From Spisula solida (taxonomy: Eukaryota > Mollusca > Bivalvia > Venerida > Mactridae), in the NCBI GenBank assembly GCA_947247005.1, contig OX365944.1:7390501-7454500 (forward strand): DNA of 64,000 bases, in the 5' to 3' direction. The notes under the pieces were generated by a model. The model was given only the letters and a program-made list of their open reading frames with translations, had not been told where the DNA came from and did not search any database. A program made the translations under genes and the position numbers. Shown one piece after another: positions 12,002-35,400 of the stretch (position 1 is its first letter; the number at the start of each line of letters is the position of its first letter).

Positions 12002-13911
12002 CACAGGAACTTTAGTTCCCCCCCAAAAATTCAACTATATTTCATCTCATTTCAACCAAACTCACTTGACTCACTTGAGAGGATATGGAGAAGTACATAA
12101 TCATTCAGAAGATGATATGAGACCAGTTTTAATTCACTTATACTAGGCTTTCCTTAAAAAGATAATCTAAGCTTAACTTTGGTTAAAGCTAACCTGTATA
12201 GCCAATGTCTCATGGCATGTGGTAACAAGCCATTACTTGACAACAGGTACACCAAGGGAGATATAATATAAAAACCACAGCGACAACTGGTACCCCAAAT
12301 TGGTCTCTACAACTCATCTATTGTTTCTGGCAATTATAACACAACCACAAACTAACCAACGTCTCCTACCTGGATCATACACTTTAGTCCACCCAGGATC
12401 ATGTGATATTTACAAACATGAATCGGTTTCGGTCAACTGACAAAATTGGTTTTACAAATCACTTAAATAGACATATAAGGCCAGCACTGTACTCAAAACA
12501 TCACTGATAATTGGTGCACATAATTGTAATCCACCTTTGTGGACTATACCAAATTTGCCCGCCTTTCACACCATACTGGGCGCACTAAACCTTGAATCGA
12601 CAAATTTTCTTACCGTATTAACTGCTCATCACATAACTCACCAGTTTCGCTTAGCACATGTGCAAAGTACAGAAATAATTAATTGAACATCACATGTGCT
12701 TTAGACCGGATACATACCCTATTCTAATAATTTAACACACCGATGACGAAATAAAAAAAGGTATCAGTTATACTTCTGCACTCAGCAAAAACAGGAAAGC
12801 TGACTTCCCTCTCAAACCCTCGTGTTGATGGCTGTTGCCAAGAACAAAGTGCAAAGAATGATTTTAACCCAGTGTAAGAACTTGCTACACTTAACCTAGC
12901 ATTTTAGTATAAGCAAGCACCAAACCAGAACCAGTTTAGTCATCCCTCCTTAGATACACAGGAGACTTACAACGGCATTTATAATTGGAAGTTACACTAA
13001 ATAATATAACACTGTAACAAACCTCCTTTTTATAAAATTACTGCAACATCAACAGCTATGTAACTAAATAAAATATGCTGACAGATTGAAATGTGGAATA
13101 TTACCACCTAATAGGCAAAACACACCCAATAAATTTCAAATTCCAGTATATGAACTGCTTAACAAGCTAGAATTTGTGATGGAGTTGGTACATGTAATAA
13201 CCTCTTGCCTAACATTTATCACTGAAATACACCTGTCCCATTCACACCTAAGAGTAGTGATGATTTCACAACAAAACATCTTCAATTAATCTTTGAACTC
13301 CCATTCACAAATTGATTCCATCCCGGCGTACGTCAATATTGACTGCAAACATCATATACCGACAATTAACCCTGATTGTACTGGGCAACATTTTGAGTAA
13401 AACTTCCATTTAAAGACTTATTTGACACTCCTATCACAATTCCGAATAGGTAAAATAAATAGACAAACATGCTGAACTAAAGTGTTAATACTACCTGATA
13501 ATCTCCTGACTGACTCAAGCTATCCACACTTCCTGCGCATACACACCCTCAAACAGTCCACACTGCTTCCTGGCGACTTAACATGATGCGTCACACAAGG
13601 AGTACTTTAACCCATTTCCTTAGGATTGTGATTAGACACATTCGTGACATTCCCGTCTTGTTTGTGTGTTCCACATTCCCACATTTACTTGTCAGAAACT
13701 AAATGGTTAGAACAGATACAGAATGCCATGAAATTTACAACAAACATAATGGCGTTAGATTTTGAATTACGATCAGAAACGTCAAAGTATACAATTTAAC
13801 AAACTCAAAGCAGGAAAAAGGTTTGTTAATTAATCCTGCTGTCTAATGCATGGCTGCAAATTGTCTCAAACAGCCACTCAATGATGTGTGTGTATATATT
13901 CATCAACTTTA

Positions 13912-14305
13912 GTCTCAAATACAAGGATAGATACCCCCGACTTAATGTGCACAAGCCAAGGCTCTATTTTAGCCAACAATACAGGATACACAAATTATAC
14001 AACCGACTCCAGCCATCAAAAGAATAAAATTATACACCCTATCCTTCAATTTCATAGATTCTATCCTCCATGATGTAATATCTCCACATTCTGTGTTTCC
14101 AACACAATCGTGGTGTCTCAAATACAAGTGTAGATACCGCCAATTTAATGTGCTCAAGCTAAGGCTCTATTTCAGCCAACAATACAGGATACACAAAACA
14201 TACAACCGACTCTAGCCAGAAAAGTAATAAAATTATACGCCCTATCCTTCAATTTCATAGATTCTATCCTCCATGATGTAATAACTCCACATTCCATGTT
14301 TCCAT
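13912..14305. repeat. 203-bp direct duplication
   Basis: 13912 onward (GTCTCAAATACAAGGATAG) recurs from 14115 (GTCTCAAATACAAGTGTAG) with scattered substitutions, through the shared CTATCCTCCATGATGTAAT. Confidence 0.85.
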
Positions 14306-15566
14306 CACCATCCACAACTGTTACAATGACTCCCTTCAGTATGTCAGTCACATAACCTTAAGTGACTTCGCCAAATTTTGACAGAAGAAAAAATATAACG
14401 AGATATAAAAGTATAAATAGAATTCTAACAAAATGAATACATGTTAAAGTTATTTCTCTTCATGTTTAATAAAACTAACACATTATATTGATTAGGTGGC
14501 TGTGAAACTAATGCTACGAGTCTAAAGTCTAACACAGACCTGTCAAAATATTGTCAACTTTTCCAAATTCGCCTGTAGCAATGCTCAGTGTAAAGGCACT
14601 GGTTAACACGAACCTATACCTGGCTGCTGGCACTACATCTACCCTATGCACTCGGGTTCATGACATGATTAAGCCACTTAATCAACTGTTAATAGGCCAA
14701 CAGCATTCACTTGATTGAGTAGGTAAACCTTACTGTCACGCTTGAATGGTTTTAAATACCATGCCGAACTCAGAATATGGCCCTACTGTGGAAACCAATA
14801 TATTGATATTACTGCCGACAACCTGACCAGGCTAACTACGAGTAAATTTATAATGGGGAACATGCGCTGTATACTTGGCCATCTGTTATTTCGCGGTACT
14901 AACAGTTAAAAATAATATTCAAATGCAATAATCAACGTACATCTGTTAAAACTGTATATCATCATTTTCTTCCATTCTTTCTACGATGAATACATTACAA
15001 ATAAGTCATTAAAGGCGCAAATCAAGGAGTACTGCAACTTTGTTTATGATAGGTATCGGCCATGTTTAGTCAATGACGTCATCATTCATTGGTTTCGCGG
15101 TACGGGCTAAATTCCAAACAGTAAATTGAACACTAAGGTTAAACACCACTAAATCTTAACCACGCTGTATTTTAATCTATTTGTGGTCGATTACGAAATT
15201 TAGAAGTTAAATCTTAAGATACGGAAAATATTGGCAGGAGTTAAAATACTTCATGCTGCCATAAGATAGCCTTCATGGAAGTGCTAGCAATAGTTTGACT
15301 GACCAATAAGCATTCCCGATTCAGTTTGATTTTTCAAATTCTCAGAATGTGTGCACCATAAAAAATCAGTTTTAGTGGCCTTTGACCTATTTCAACAACA
15401 ACAACAGGAAGTTAACTGTAGTAAACACTCTTAGGATTGAGTTGTAGAAATTACCGCGACTCCAATGACAACAAGAAACCAGTGGTATTGAGTATAAGGT
15501 ATAACTTAGTAATTACTTAGGAAATAGTTATATGACGAACAACTTGCGAAACATTGCGATACTTAG

Positions 15567-15594
15567 TGACGTCATAAATCAGTAAATGACGTCA
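15567..15594. promoter_or_regulatory. Two consensus CRE sites (TGACGTCA)
   Basis: Perfect TGACGTCA at 15567-15574 and 15587-15594, with a third at 15074-15081. All within the 4.1-kb interior of array copy 3. Function unknown. Confidence 0.35.
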
Positions 15595-16105
15595 TCCCAT
15601 ATTGATCATTCAATTTCAGGGGCGCAGTTAGTGATTGTGCTTAAGAGCCCTCAGATTGTAAGAATTCCTACTTTAAAGCCATTGGCTGAATTTGTATCTA
15701 AATTCTAAACAAATTTATGGAATCACGTGTGTCAATTCAACTGAGCACAAAATTTACAAAACAATGGAGGGCTCGTCCGTGTCGCTGGCTACGCTCCTTA
15801 ATTTTTTTAATAAAGACAATTCTGAAATATTCTGTAGAATAATCTGCCGTACTTAGCAAAGCAAACTGTATAAACATGCCCACAACTAGAAACTACAGTA
15901 CTTGTCAACTCCAGCCATCTAGATGATGCAATCGCATTTCGTCTGTTCGTGTAGGCCTACACCACGAATGTTGAAATCCTCTTAAATCAGTTATAAAATA
16001 ATACCATCCGGACCTGATACCTAGCCGCAACCCGACACATCAGTAGTAAGCAATCGTTCATCTGTCAACATCCGCAATAAATACCACAATTTCCAGAAAC
16101 AGACA

Positions 16106-16462
16106 TGATTTTCGTGATTATTAATTTTATCGTGTGTTCGGCTACTGCTTGGCGTAAAAAGGAAGTGGTACAGACTGGTATACAGGTTCCAGTGCCGAAT
16201 GACTAAAAACGAATCCTTTCAGGCGAAAAAGTGAGAACCCGCCAACCTTACTGACTGGGTTACCGACATCACACAGGATCTGCGATTTGCAGAGTTAAAC
16301 ACAGCGGAGCCGTCTACCATTTAAATTCGGATGCCTTTTGTTTACATCCAAAAGCTGGATAAACACGGAAGTAATTTGTGTAGAGGCTACACGAGCGGAG
16401 ACACAAGTAATTTGCTAAAAATAAGTGTCGTTATGTTTATGCAATCATAACGAATATTATTT
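16106..16462. repeat. 1818-bp unit, copy 3, right part
   Basis: Matches 8696-9052 at an offset of 7410, including the terminal stem-loop, then runs into TATTATTTGACC and the older repeat. Confidence 0.9.
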
Positions 16463-16940
16463 GACCTTTTGACCTAGTTTTTGACCCCACGTGACCCAAC
16501 TTCGAACTTGACCTTAAAGTCACCAGGATAAACCTTTTGACCAAACTTCATGAAGGTTAAAGCAAAATTGTGGCCACCGGAGTGTTAACAAGGTTATCCT
16601 ATTATTTGACCTTTTGACCTAGTTTTTTACCCTACATGACCCAACTTCAAACTTGACCTAGATTTCATTGAGATACACCTACTGACCAAGTTTGGTGAAG
16701 ACCAAAGCAAAAATGTGACCTCCAGAGTGTTAACAAGGTTTTGCTATTTTTTGACCTAGTTTTTGACCCCACTTCGAACTTGACCTATATTTCATTGAGA
16801 TACAACTACTGACCAAGTTTGATGATGATCAAAGCAAAATTGAAAGTGCTAGAGTGTTAACGGTGAAATGTCTAACGGACGGACGACGGACAAAAAACAA
16901 TCACAAAAGCTCACCTTGCCACTTTGTGGCAGGTGAGCTA
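16463..16940. repeat. Right part of the split AGCTCACCT-type element, with end hairpin
   Basis: Three more units, then a GGACGGACGACGGAC tract and a terminal hairpin at 16909-16940 (AGCTCACCTTGCCAC pairing with GTGGCAGGTGAGCT). This bounds the YARS2 3' end. Confidence 0.8.
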
Positions 16941-17026
16941 AAAATGTGTATTATGGCATACGGTCAATTCCTTCAAGGAATTTTGGAGGAGAAATCATAC
17001 AACAAAACTATTTAGCAATTTGTGCT

Positions 17027-17032
17027 TTTATT
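17027..17032 (-). terminator. YARS2 polyadenylation signal AATAAA
   Basis: AATAAA on the minus strand about 60 nt past the YARS2 stop codon. It implies a very short 3' UTR, ending just before the AGCTCACCT hairpin element at 16940. No transcript data support it. Confidence 0.55.
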
Positions 17033-17092
17033 CAATTTAAGATATTGTACAAATATGTCAGACGTGTATACATATATATCCTACTGTTGAAG

Positions 17093-30082
<12,990 letters not shown>

Positions 30083-30339
30083 CGCTGATACTGAAAATAT
30101 ATATTTAAAATAGATAAAATATTATCTTTATGCATGGTATGAGTTGCAATAGTGGGCCCAATGGTGTTGGATGAGTGTTCACTGGGTTTTCATTATTCAC
30201 TGATTGCCGATTGTAAAATTGTGTTTTGATCAGATGTTTTTCTTAAAAATAGGATATGGAATTATTAATGCTATAAAAAAGGCCCTGGCCTAATAATTTT
30301 CTTTGTCTGCCTATCAGTTGTCGATATTGACATAAATGA

Positions 30340-30670
30340 AAGCCCTGTGTCTATGGTTTGGTGTTTGCATTGTGTTCACACTGGATGCATGTGACATGTT
30401 CACAGTTGGTTTTTAGAAAAGGGAGTGTTCACAGTCGGGTGTTTGTGACTTTTTATCGGTTGGGTATTTGAGCTATTGGGTGTTTGCAGCCTGTTCACAT
30501 TTGGGTGTTGGCAGGGTCTTAAGGGCTGGATGTTTGCATCGTTTTTACAGTTGGGTGTTGGCAAGGTGTTCAGGGCTGGGTTTTCGTGGCATGTTAACAC
30601 TCAGGCATTAGCAACTTGTTCACAGTCGGGTGATTTTTTGGTATGTTCCCAGTTAGGGATTTGACACAAG
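30340..30670. repeat. Degenerate ~35-bp tandem repeat upstream of YARS2
   Basis: Recurrent GTTCACAGTTGGGTGTTTGC-like units with drift. About 260-590 bp upstream of the YARS2 start codon. Confidence 0.6.
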
Positions 30671-30675
30671 TTCAG

Positions 30676-30934
30676 GAGCCCGTTGCCAAGCTAAAGCGCT
30701 ACCTAGCACTCCATACCGCTATGCTAAGAAACGGCTTGCTTCAAAGAAGCGCTCTGTAGCAAGCAAAGACCTAAAAATAACTTTTTTAGGTCTTTGGTAG
30801 CGATTGAAGCAAAAAAATTTAATTCTTCAAGCGAATGCTCATGAATAGCAGACCCTTGCGTAGCAAAGCGCTATCTAGCGGTACCAAAGTGGTCCTTTGC
30901 TCAAGAAATCGCTCCATACATAGCGCTCGCCTAG
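30676..30934. other. AGCGCT/TAGCG-rich region with a strong hairpin, divergent intergenic
   Basis: Repeated AGCGCT and TAGC motifs and a hairpin AAAGACCTAAAAA/TTTTTAGGTCTTT at about 30766-30796. Similar TAGC-rich sequence resumes at 32044-32110 beyond the LINE, suggesting the LINE inserted here. Confidence 0.5.
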
Positions 30935-31225
30935 TATCTACATCTACATTAATACGTTATGCTGTCATAAATTTGACAATTCTATACAGTGCACAAAGAA
31001 AAAGGAGGGTAAAAAATAGGAAAGACAGAAGAATAGGCACGGGCAAATATGATTGCAGGTAAAGTTTAAAAGACATGAAGTAATTAGGAAGTGTTGCACA
31101 GTTACTTTCGGCCATCAGGGCAAGACCAATCCAGCTTCCGTGGCGGTACCAGGGTGCTAGACCCCGCTGACATAGCTCCGGCCCTTCATTTGGCTGTACT
31201 TTGTAACTGTGCATGAGGATCCCCT
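30935..31225 (-). mobile_element. 3' UTR of the LINE fragment
   Basis: The sequence downstream (minus sense) of the RT stop has no ORF of its own and runs to about 30935, where composition changes. No clear poly(A) tail or target-site duplication was identified, so the left end is approximate. Confidence 0.5.
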
Positions 31226-32043
31226 TTAGAAGGTCAGGTTGGAGAGCTCATTCTTGAAGGATGCCAAAGAATGAGCCTCAGCAATAGATGCTGGAAGGTT
31301 GTTCCACAGGGGGATACAACGAGGAAACAAGCTGAACTTGAAGACGTCAGAAGATGTAGAATAGGGCAGGAATCTGCTGTTGTGAGATGATCTTGCTCTG
31401 CTTTTGATTGGTGTCAGATAGGGGCCTGGATCAATCTCGACATGGTTGTGAATGATCTTGTAGAGCATGGTCAGTTGTATTTTTTTCCGGCGAGATTCTA
31501 GGGTTTCCCATTTCATGTCAGAAAGCATATAAGAGACACTGCTTATGTTGTGGTACCTGTACAGTTGGTAGCGAATTGTGCTGCTCTTCTCTGTACCATT
31601 TCGACTTTATTGATGAGGTTTCTATGATGAGGGTTCCAAATAGTGCTGCAATATTCTAAATTTGAGCGGACGAGAGATGTGTAGGCGTTGGTTTTTGCTT
31701 CTTTTCTTGTATTTCTTAGGTTGCGTTTTAGGAAGCCTAGCATGTTGTTTGCCTTTTTTGTTGTTCTGTCTATATGAGTTTTCCAGCCAAGGTCTGATTG
31801 CAGGTCCACTCCTAAGTATTTTGATGATTTTTCATCCGCCAGTGGCACACCTTTCAGGATGTAGTTTGAGCGAAGAGGAGTCTTAGATCGAGTTACTCGA
31901 AGGACACTACATTTCTGGGGGTGGAAATCCATCCCCCACAGTTTCTCCCACTTGGCTAGAGAGTCTAGGTCTTGTTGAAGTATCTGCTGGTCTTGTTCGG
32001 TCTTTATATGGCGGTAGAGAATGCAGTCATCTGCGAATAGGCG
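31226..32043 (-). pseudogene. 5'-truncated non-LTR retrotransposon reverse transcriptase (CR1/Jockey-like)
   Basis: Translation on the minus strand gives the RT core motif as LFADDCILYRHI near 32040-32005, then GMDFHPQKCSVLRVTR, SKYLGVDLQSDLGWKTHI, LEYCSTIWNPHHRN and VEMVQRRAAQFATN. A frame break near 31540-31560 is followed by YMLSDMKWETLESRRKKIQ and the typical end CIPLWNNLPASIAEAHSLASFKNEL. The N-terminal endonuclease and most of the RT fingers are missing, so it is a dead 5' truncation. The clade (CR1/Jockey group) is inferred from the post-RT region. It lies between the YARS2 and HAP40 start codons. Confidence 0.88.
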
Positions 32044-32425
32044 TGCTCAGCAAAGTGCTCAGAAACGGTATGCTATTGGAAAGCACTGCTAACTGGTAGC
32101 GTGTCGTTGCATAGACACAGGAAATCGATCAATAGGTTAATAAGGAAGCAGTTTATTTAGGCAACTAGACTCAGGACCCAAAATGAAACCAAAATTGGTC
32201 GCGAAAACTGGTGACAATTTTGTATTTCTTTAGCCAATTCTCGATGAATCATAAAACTATTTGCAAATATAGTACAGTTAAACATGCTGCAAAATACAAC
32301 CAACCATTGGCTTGTCACCCACCACGACTTGTCTCAAATCAACAAAAACAAGAACGATTGACATACAATACCGTAGTCGCCAGATTCCGGATTTCGGGTT
32401 TTTAGCCACCACCAAAACATTGGAT

Positions 32426-35400
32426 ATGGAGAAAGATGCTGATATTTTAGGAAAATACAGGGCTGTGTCGAATAAATTGAAAAAGTAACACTATATTTTA
32501 GTACTTCTATTATATATTTGTTCGATTCTCTATGTATGCGCTTTAAAGTTGTATACAATAATGATAACTGTCATTCATATGATACTTGAGTAGTTGTCGG
32601 ATAGGTACAGTACCGGTTAGAACTTAGTTTATACTAATTTATTTAAGGTCGATTGTGAAACAAGTTTTTCCAACTTATATTAATCACTCTCGACACCTCA
32701 TTCCTGATGTTATCCATCGCCACGAGGGTATGAGAGAAGAGAAGCCAGTTTCCCTTTTATGCCGAGCGTCTAGCAAGGGAATTTCTGGTACCATTTTTAT
32801 TTCGTCTTTGGTATGACGCGGCCAGGGATCGAACCCGATGCCAGTTAGCCATATAGGTAGGCATTTAATTTATTAAACTTATTTGAAGAAGGAAGCTTCA
32901 ATTAGTGTTTCATGTGTTGTACACAACTTGCTACCAAATAGTTCTCGCTGATAGCATGCCATTTTTCGGCACTTTGCTTGGCGTAACACTTGCCTTCTTC
33001 AAGCTTCTTGTGTAATGGACCGCTTTGTAAGCGCTTGATAATTATGAAGTGATTTAACGGCCGTAGGGGTTTATTTTTTTTATTTATGGATGGATTTTTA
33101 AAATGTTGGTATCAAATTAAAGATGAAGCTCTATAGTTTCTAAATATATAAAAATATTAGAAAATATATTAACGCAAATATGAATTATATTGGTTAGATA
33201 TGTCACCATGTGACAGATCTTGATACTAACACTGGTTCGGTGGTCTGAGACAAGTGGTTTGTATGGAGGACCTCTTACTCATGGAAGGCAGCTGGTCCCA
33301 TGGACCAGTGAACATACCAAGAAAATTATTTTTCAAACATGATCTTATAGCTCTTTAAATTGAAATGTTGAATGAAATCACAACAAAACGCAGTAAAAAT
33401 TACAGAAGCATAATATGGTGAAAGTTGCTTAAACAGCAGCAACTATTAGGACCACCTGGAATTCTGTCGGACCAGCATGTCTCATAAACTGCTGGTCATT
33501 TTGCACAACATTAAAAATCTGGTAGTGTCAAGCCCCTTGCTAGCATATGTATACAAAATACCCTCCTGCCCCCTACAAACCCCCCTTTTAATACTCTCAA
33601 GTTCTCAACTATTATCAAAGCAAGTTCAGTGTTTTCAATTTTCTCTACAAATTATTTCCTTATTTCAGGAGATTTTTAAAAAGACCAAATGTTGCTGAAG
33701 GCTGTGAACAATATGGTAACTGACTTATATGTTTATAAATAGTTGTTTTAGTGAATTACATGTAATGCCCTTTGATTCTGGTTCATGTACAATTTTCTAT
33801 CATCAATGAGAGGTGATGTTTATTTATCCTGTTGTACTATAGTGCAGAGAGTTTGACAGGACAGTATTTTCAAAACACTAAATAGGTTTGTATAAAGTGG
33901 TTGTATTATGGAATAGCAGACCAGTCATATAATAATTAGATCTTTGAGATATATACGGAAAGTTGGTTTAAATGTGGGACAGTCATAATGTTGGCATGGT
34001 TATAAACTCAGAACCGTGAACTTGACAAGTTGAGTTTTAGTTGACAGTATCTTGATTGGCTTAATGATAACTTTTACATAAATGAAGCACAGTTTATATT
34101 CCAATTTCAGGAACACTAGCAAAGACATTAAAGCAACAAGAATGTCCTCAATATGCTGCATTTTGTCATTTGGCACAAGCAAGGTAAGATACAATGTAAC
34201 CAAAAGGTTTTAATGTAGGGAAAATAATTTAATATTTACAATAAAGTTACATAGTAGATTCTGGTAGTAGGTTTGAGATCCTCTGGCACCAGCTCTGTGT
34301 TTTCATTTTAGTTCAAGATCAATACGATCATTATGTTAGCATTTTTGTTAATATCAAAATTCTATAGTAGTACATCAATTTGGCATATAATTTGGTGTTC
34401 TAGATTCAGTTTCTAATTAATAATTAAGTAACATTATTATGTCATATGTACAATAAATTCTTGTTCATTTAAGCGATTAACTATGTTGATAATTCAGATG
34501 TGAACATACTCTGATCAACCCAGCTGGTGAAACACAAGCTCTCATATATGCAGCTAGGGAATTCATCAAGGCGGAGATTGATAGCGTTGGTATAAACTGT
34601 CTCAGTTTTCAGGAACATTTAACAGCTGCCATCAACTGCTATAGTCATGCAATAAGGGTAGGTAACATTGTAGACTGAAAATATTGTTGTAACATGTTTC
34701 TTATTGGATCTTATACTAGTGTAAAGTTTTAAGTTTATGTACATAACGGCCTTGGAGAAACTTTGTTTTCTCTTGTCTGTGACAGACATACAGTTAAACG
34801 TTTCATGTAGATTATTTGTACATTGGTATTTAGTTTTCCTTACAGACCATCTTGACAGGGGTCCTACTATTCTGGAATAGTCTGGATTTGCTGTTCTAAA
34901 AAAGAAGTTATTTGATGAAAAAATACCATTTATTGAGTTATGGTCATTTGAAATTTCATAGCCTGAAATTTAACAATAGAACGATGTTTGAAACAGATGT
35001 TTAATGGAGATATGTGTGCTAATGGCTCAATACAGACTTGCAACACACTTTCAGGATAGGGCATTATGCCTCAGTAGAACCCCTGTCTTTAGTGTGTGTA
35101 ATAATAGACTATTAATTTAAACAAAATTGTCTTCATGCTCAGGTGAGTTATAAGGATCATTGGTTGTCTTATATGTAGGTGTATCATTCATCATTAATTT
35201 CTTTAAACAACACCTTCTCCTAATTCGCAGCCTTATTTGGTATAAAGTATATGTGACTATCTTGGAATCATGCTTGTGGTGGGTTGGTTGGTCCGCTGGT
35301 TGGTCCATTGTAATTTTGTGTGCACTAATTCTTGTCATGTTTAAAGTACAATGATACTCTGGTTATATATATATATATATAGTACCATCATGACTCTGTG

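Larger units (their letters stand above)
12002..16105. other. 4.1-kb divergent interior of array copy 3, no gene seen
   Basis: It replaces the 330 bp found at 8366-8695 in copy 1. It has only short open frames with no recognisable domain. A short stretch near 12246-12290 resembles unit sequence (ATATAATATAAAAACC context), suggesting a diverged longer relative of the unit rather than random host DNA. Contains a 203-bp tandem duplication and three TGACGTCA sites. Confidence 0.6.
7227..16462. mobile_element. 9.2-kb insertion: tandem array of an 1818-bp unit
   Basis: Two complete head-to-tail units (7227-9044, 9045-10862) and a third split unit (10863-12001 joined over a 4.1-kb substitution to 16106-16462). 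Spot comparison of the three copies shows no differences. The block interrupts an older AGCTCACCT-type repeat: left flank ends TTTTCCTATTATTT, right flank begins TATTATTTGACC, and the uninterrupted form CCTATTATTTGACC occurs at about 16588. TATTATTT therefore flanks the insert and also separates the units. No coding capacity was found. The ends are not the TG..CA of LTRs and there are no long terminal inverted repeats. Confidence 0.85.

Noticed and set aside
7227..16462. LTR retrotransposon explanation for the 1818-bp repeats
   Set aside because: No TG..CA ends, no primer binding site or polypurine tract, and no gag/pol remnant between repeats.
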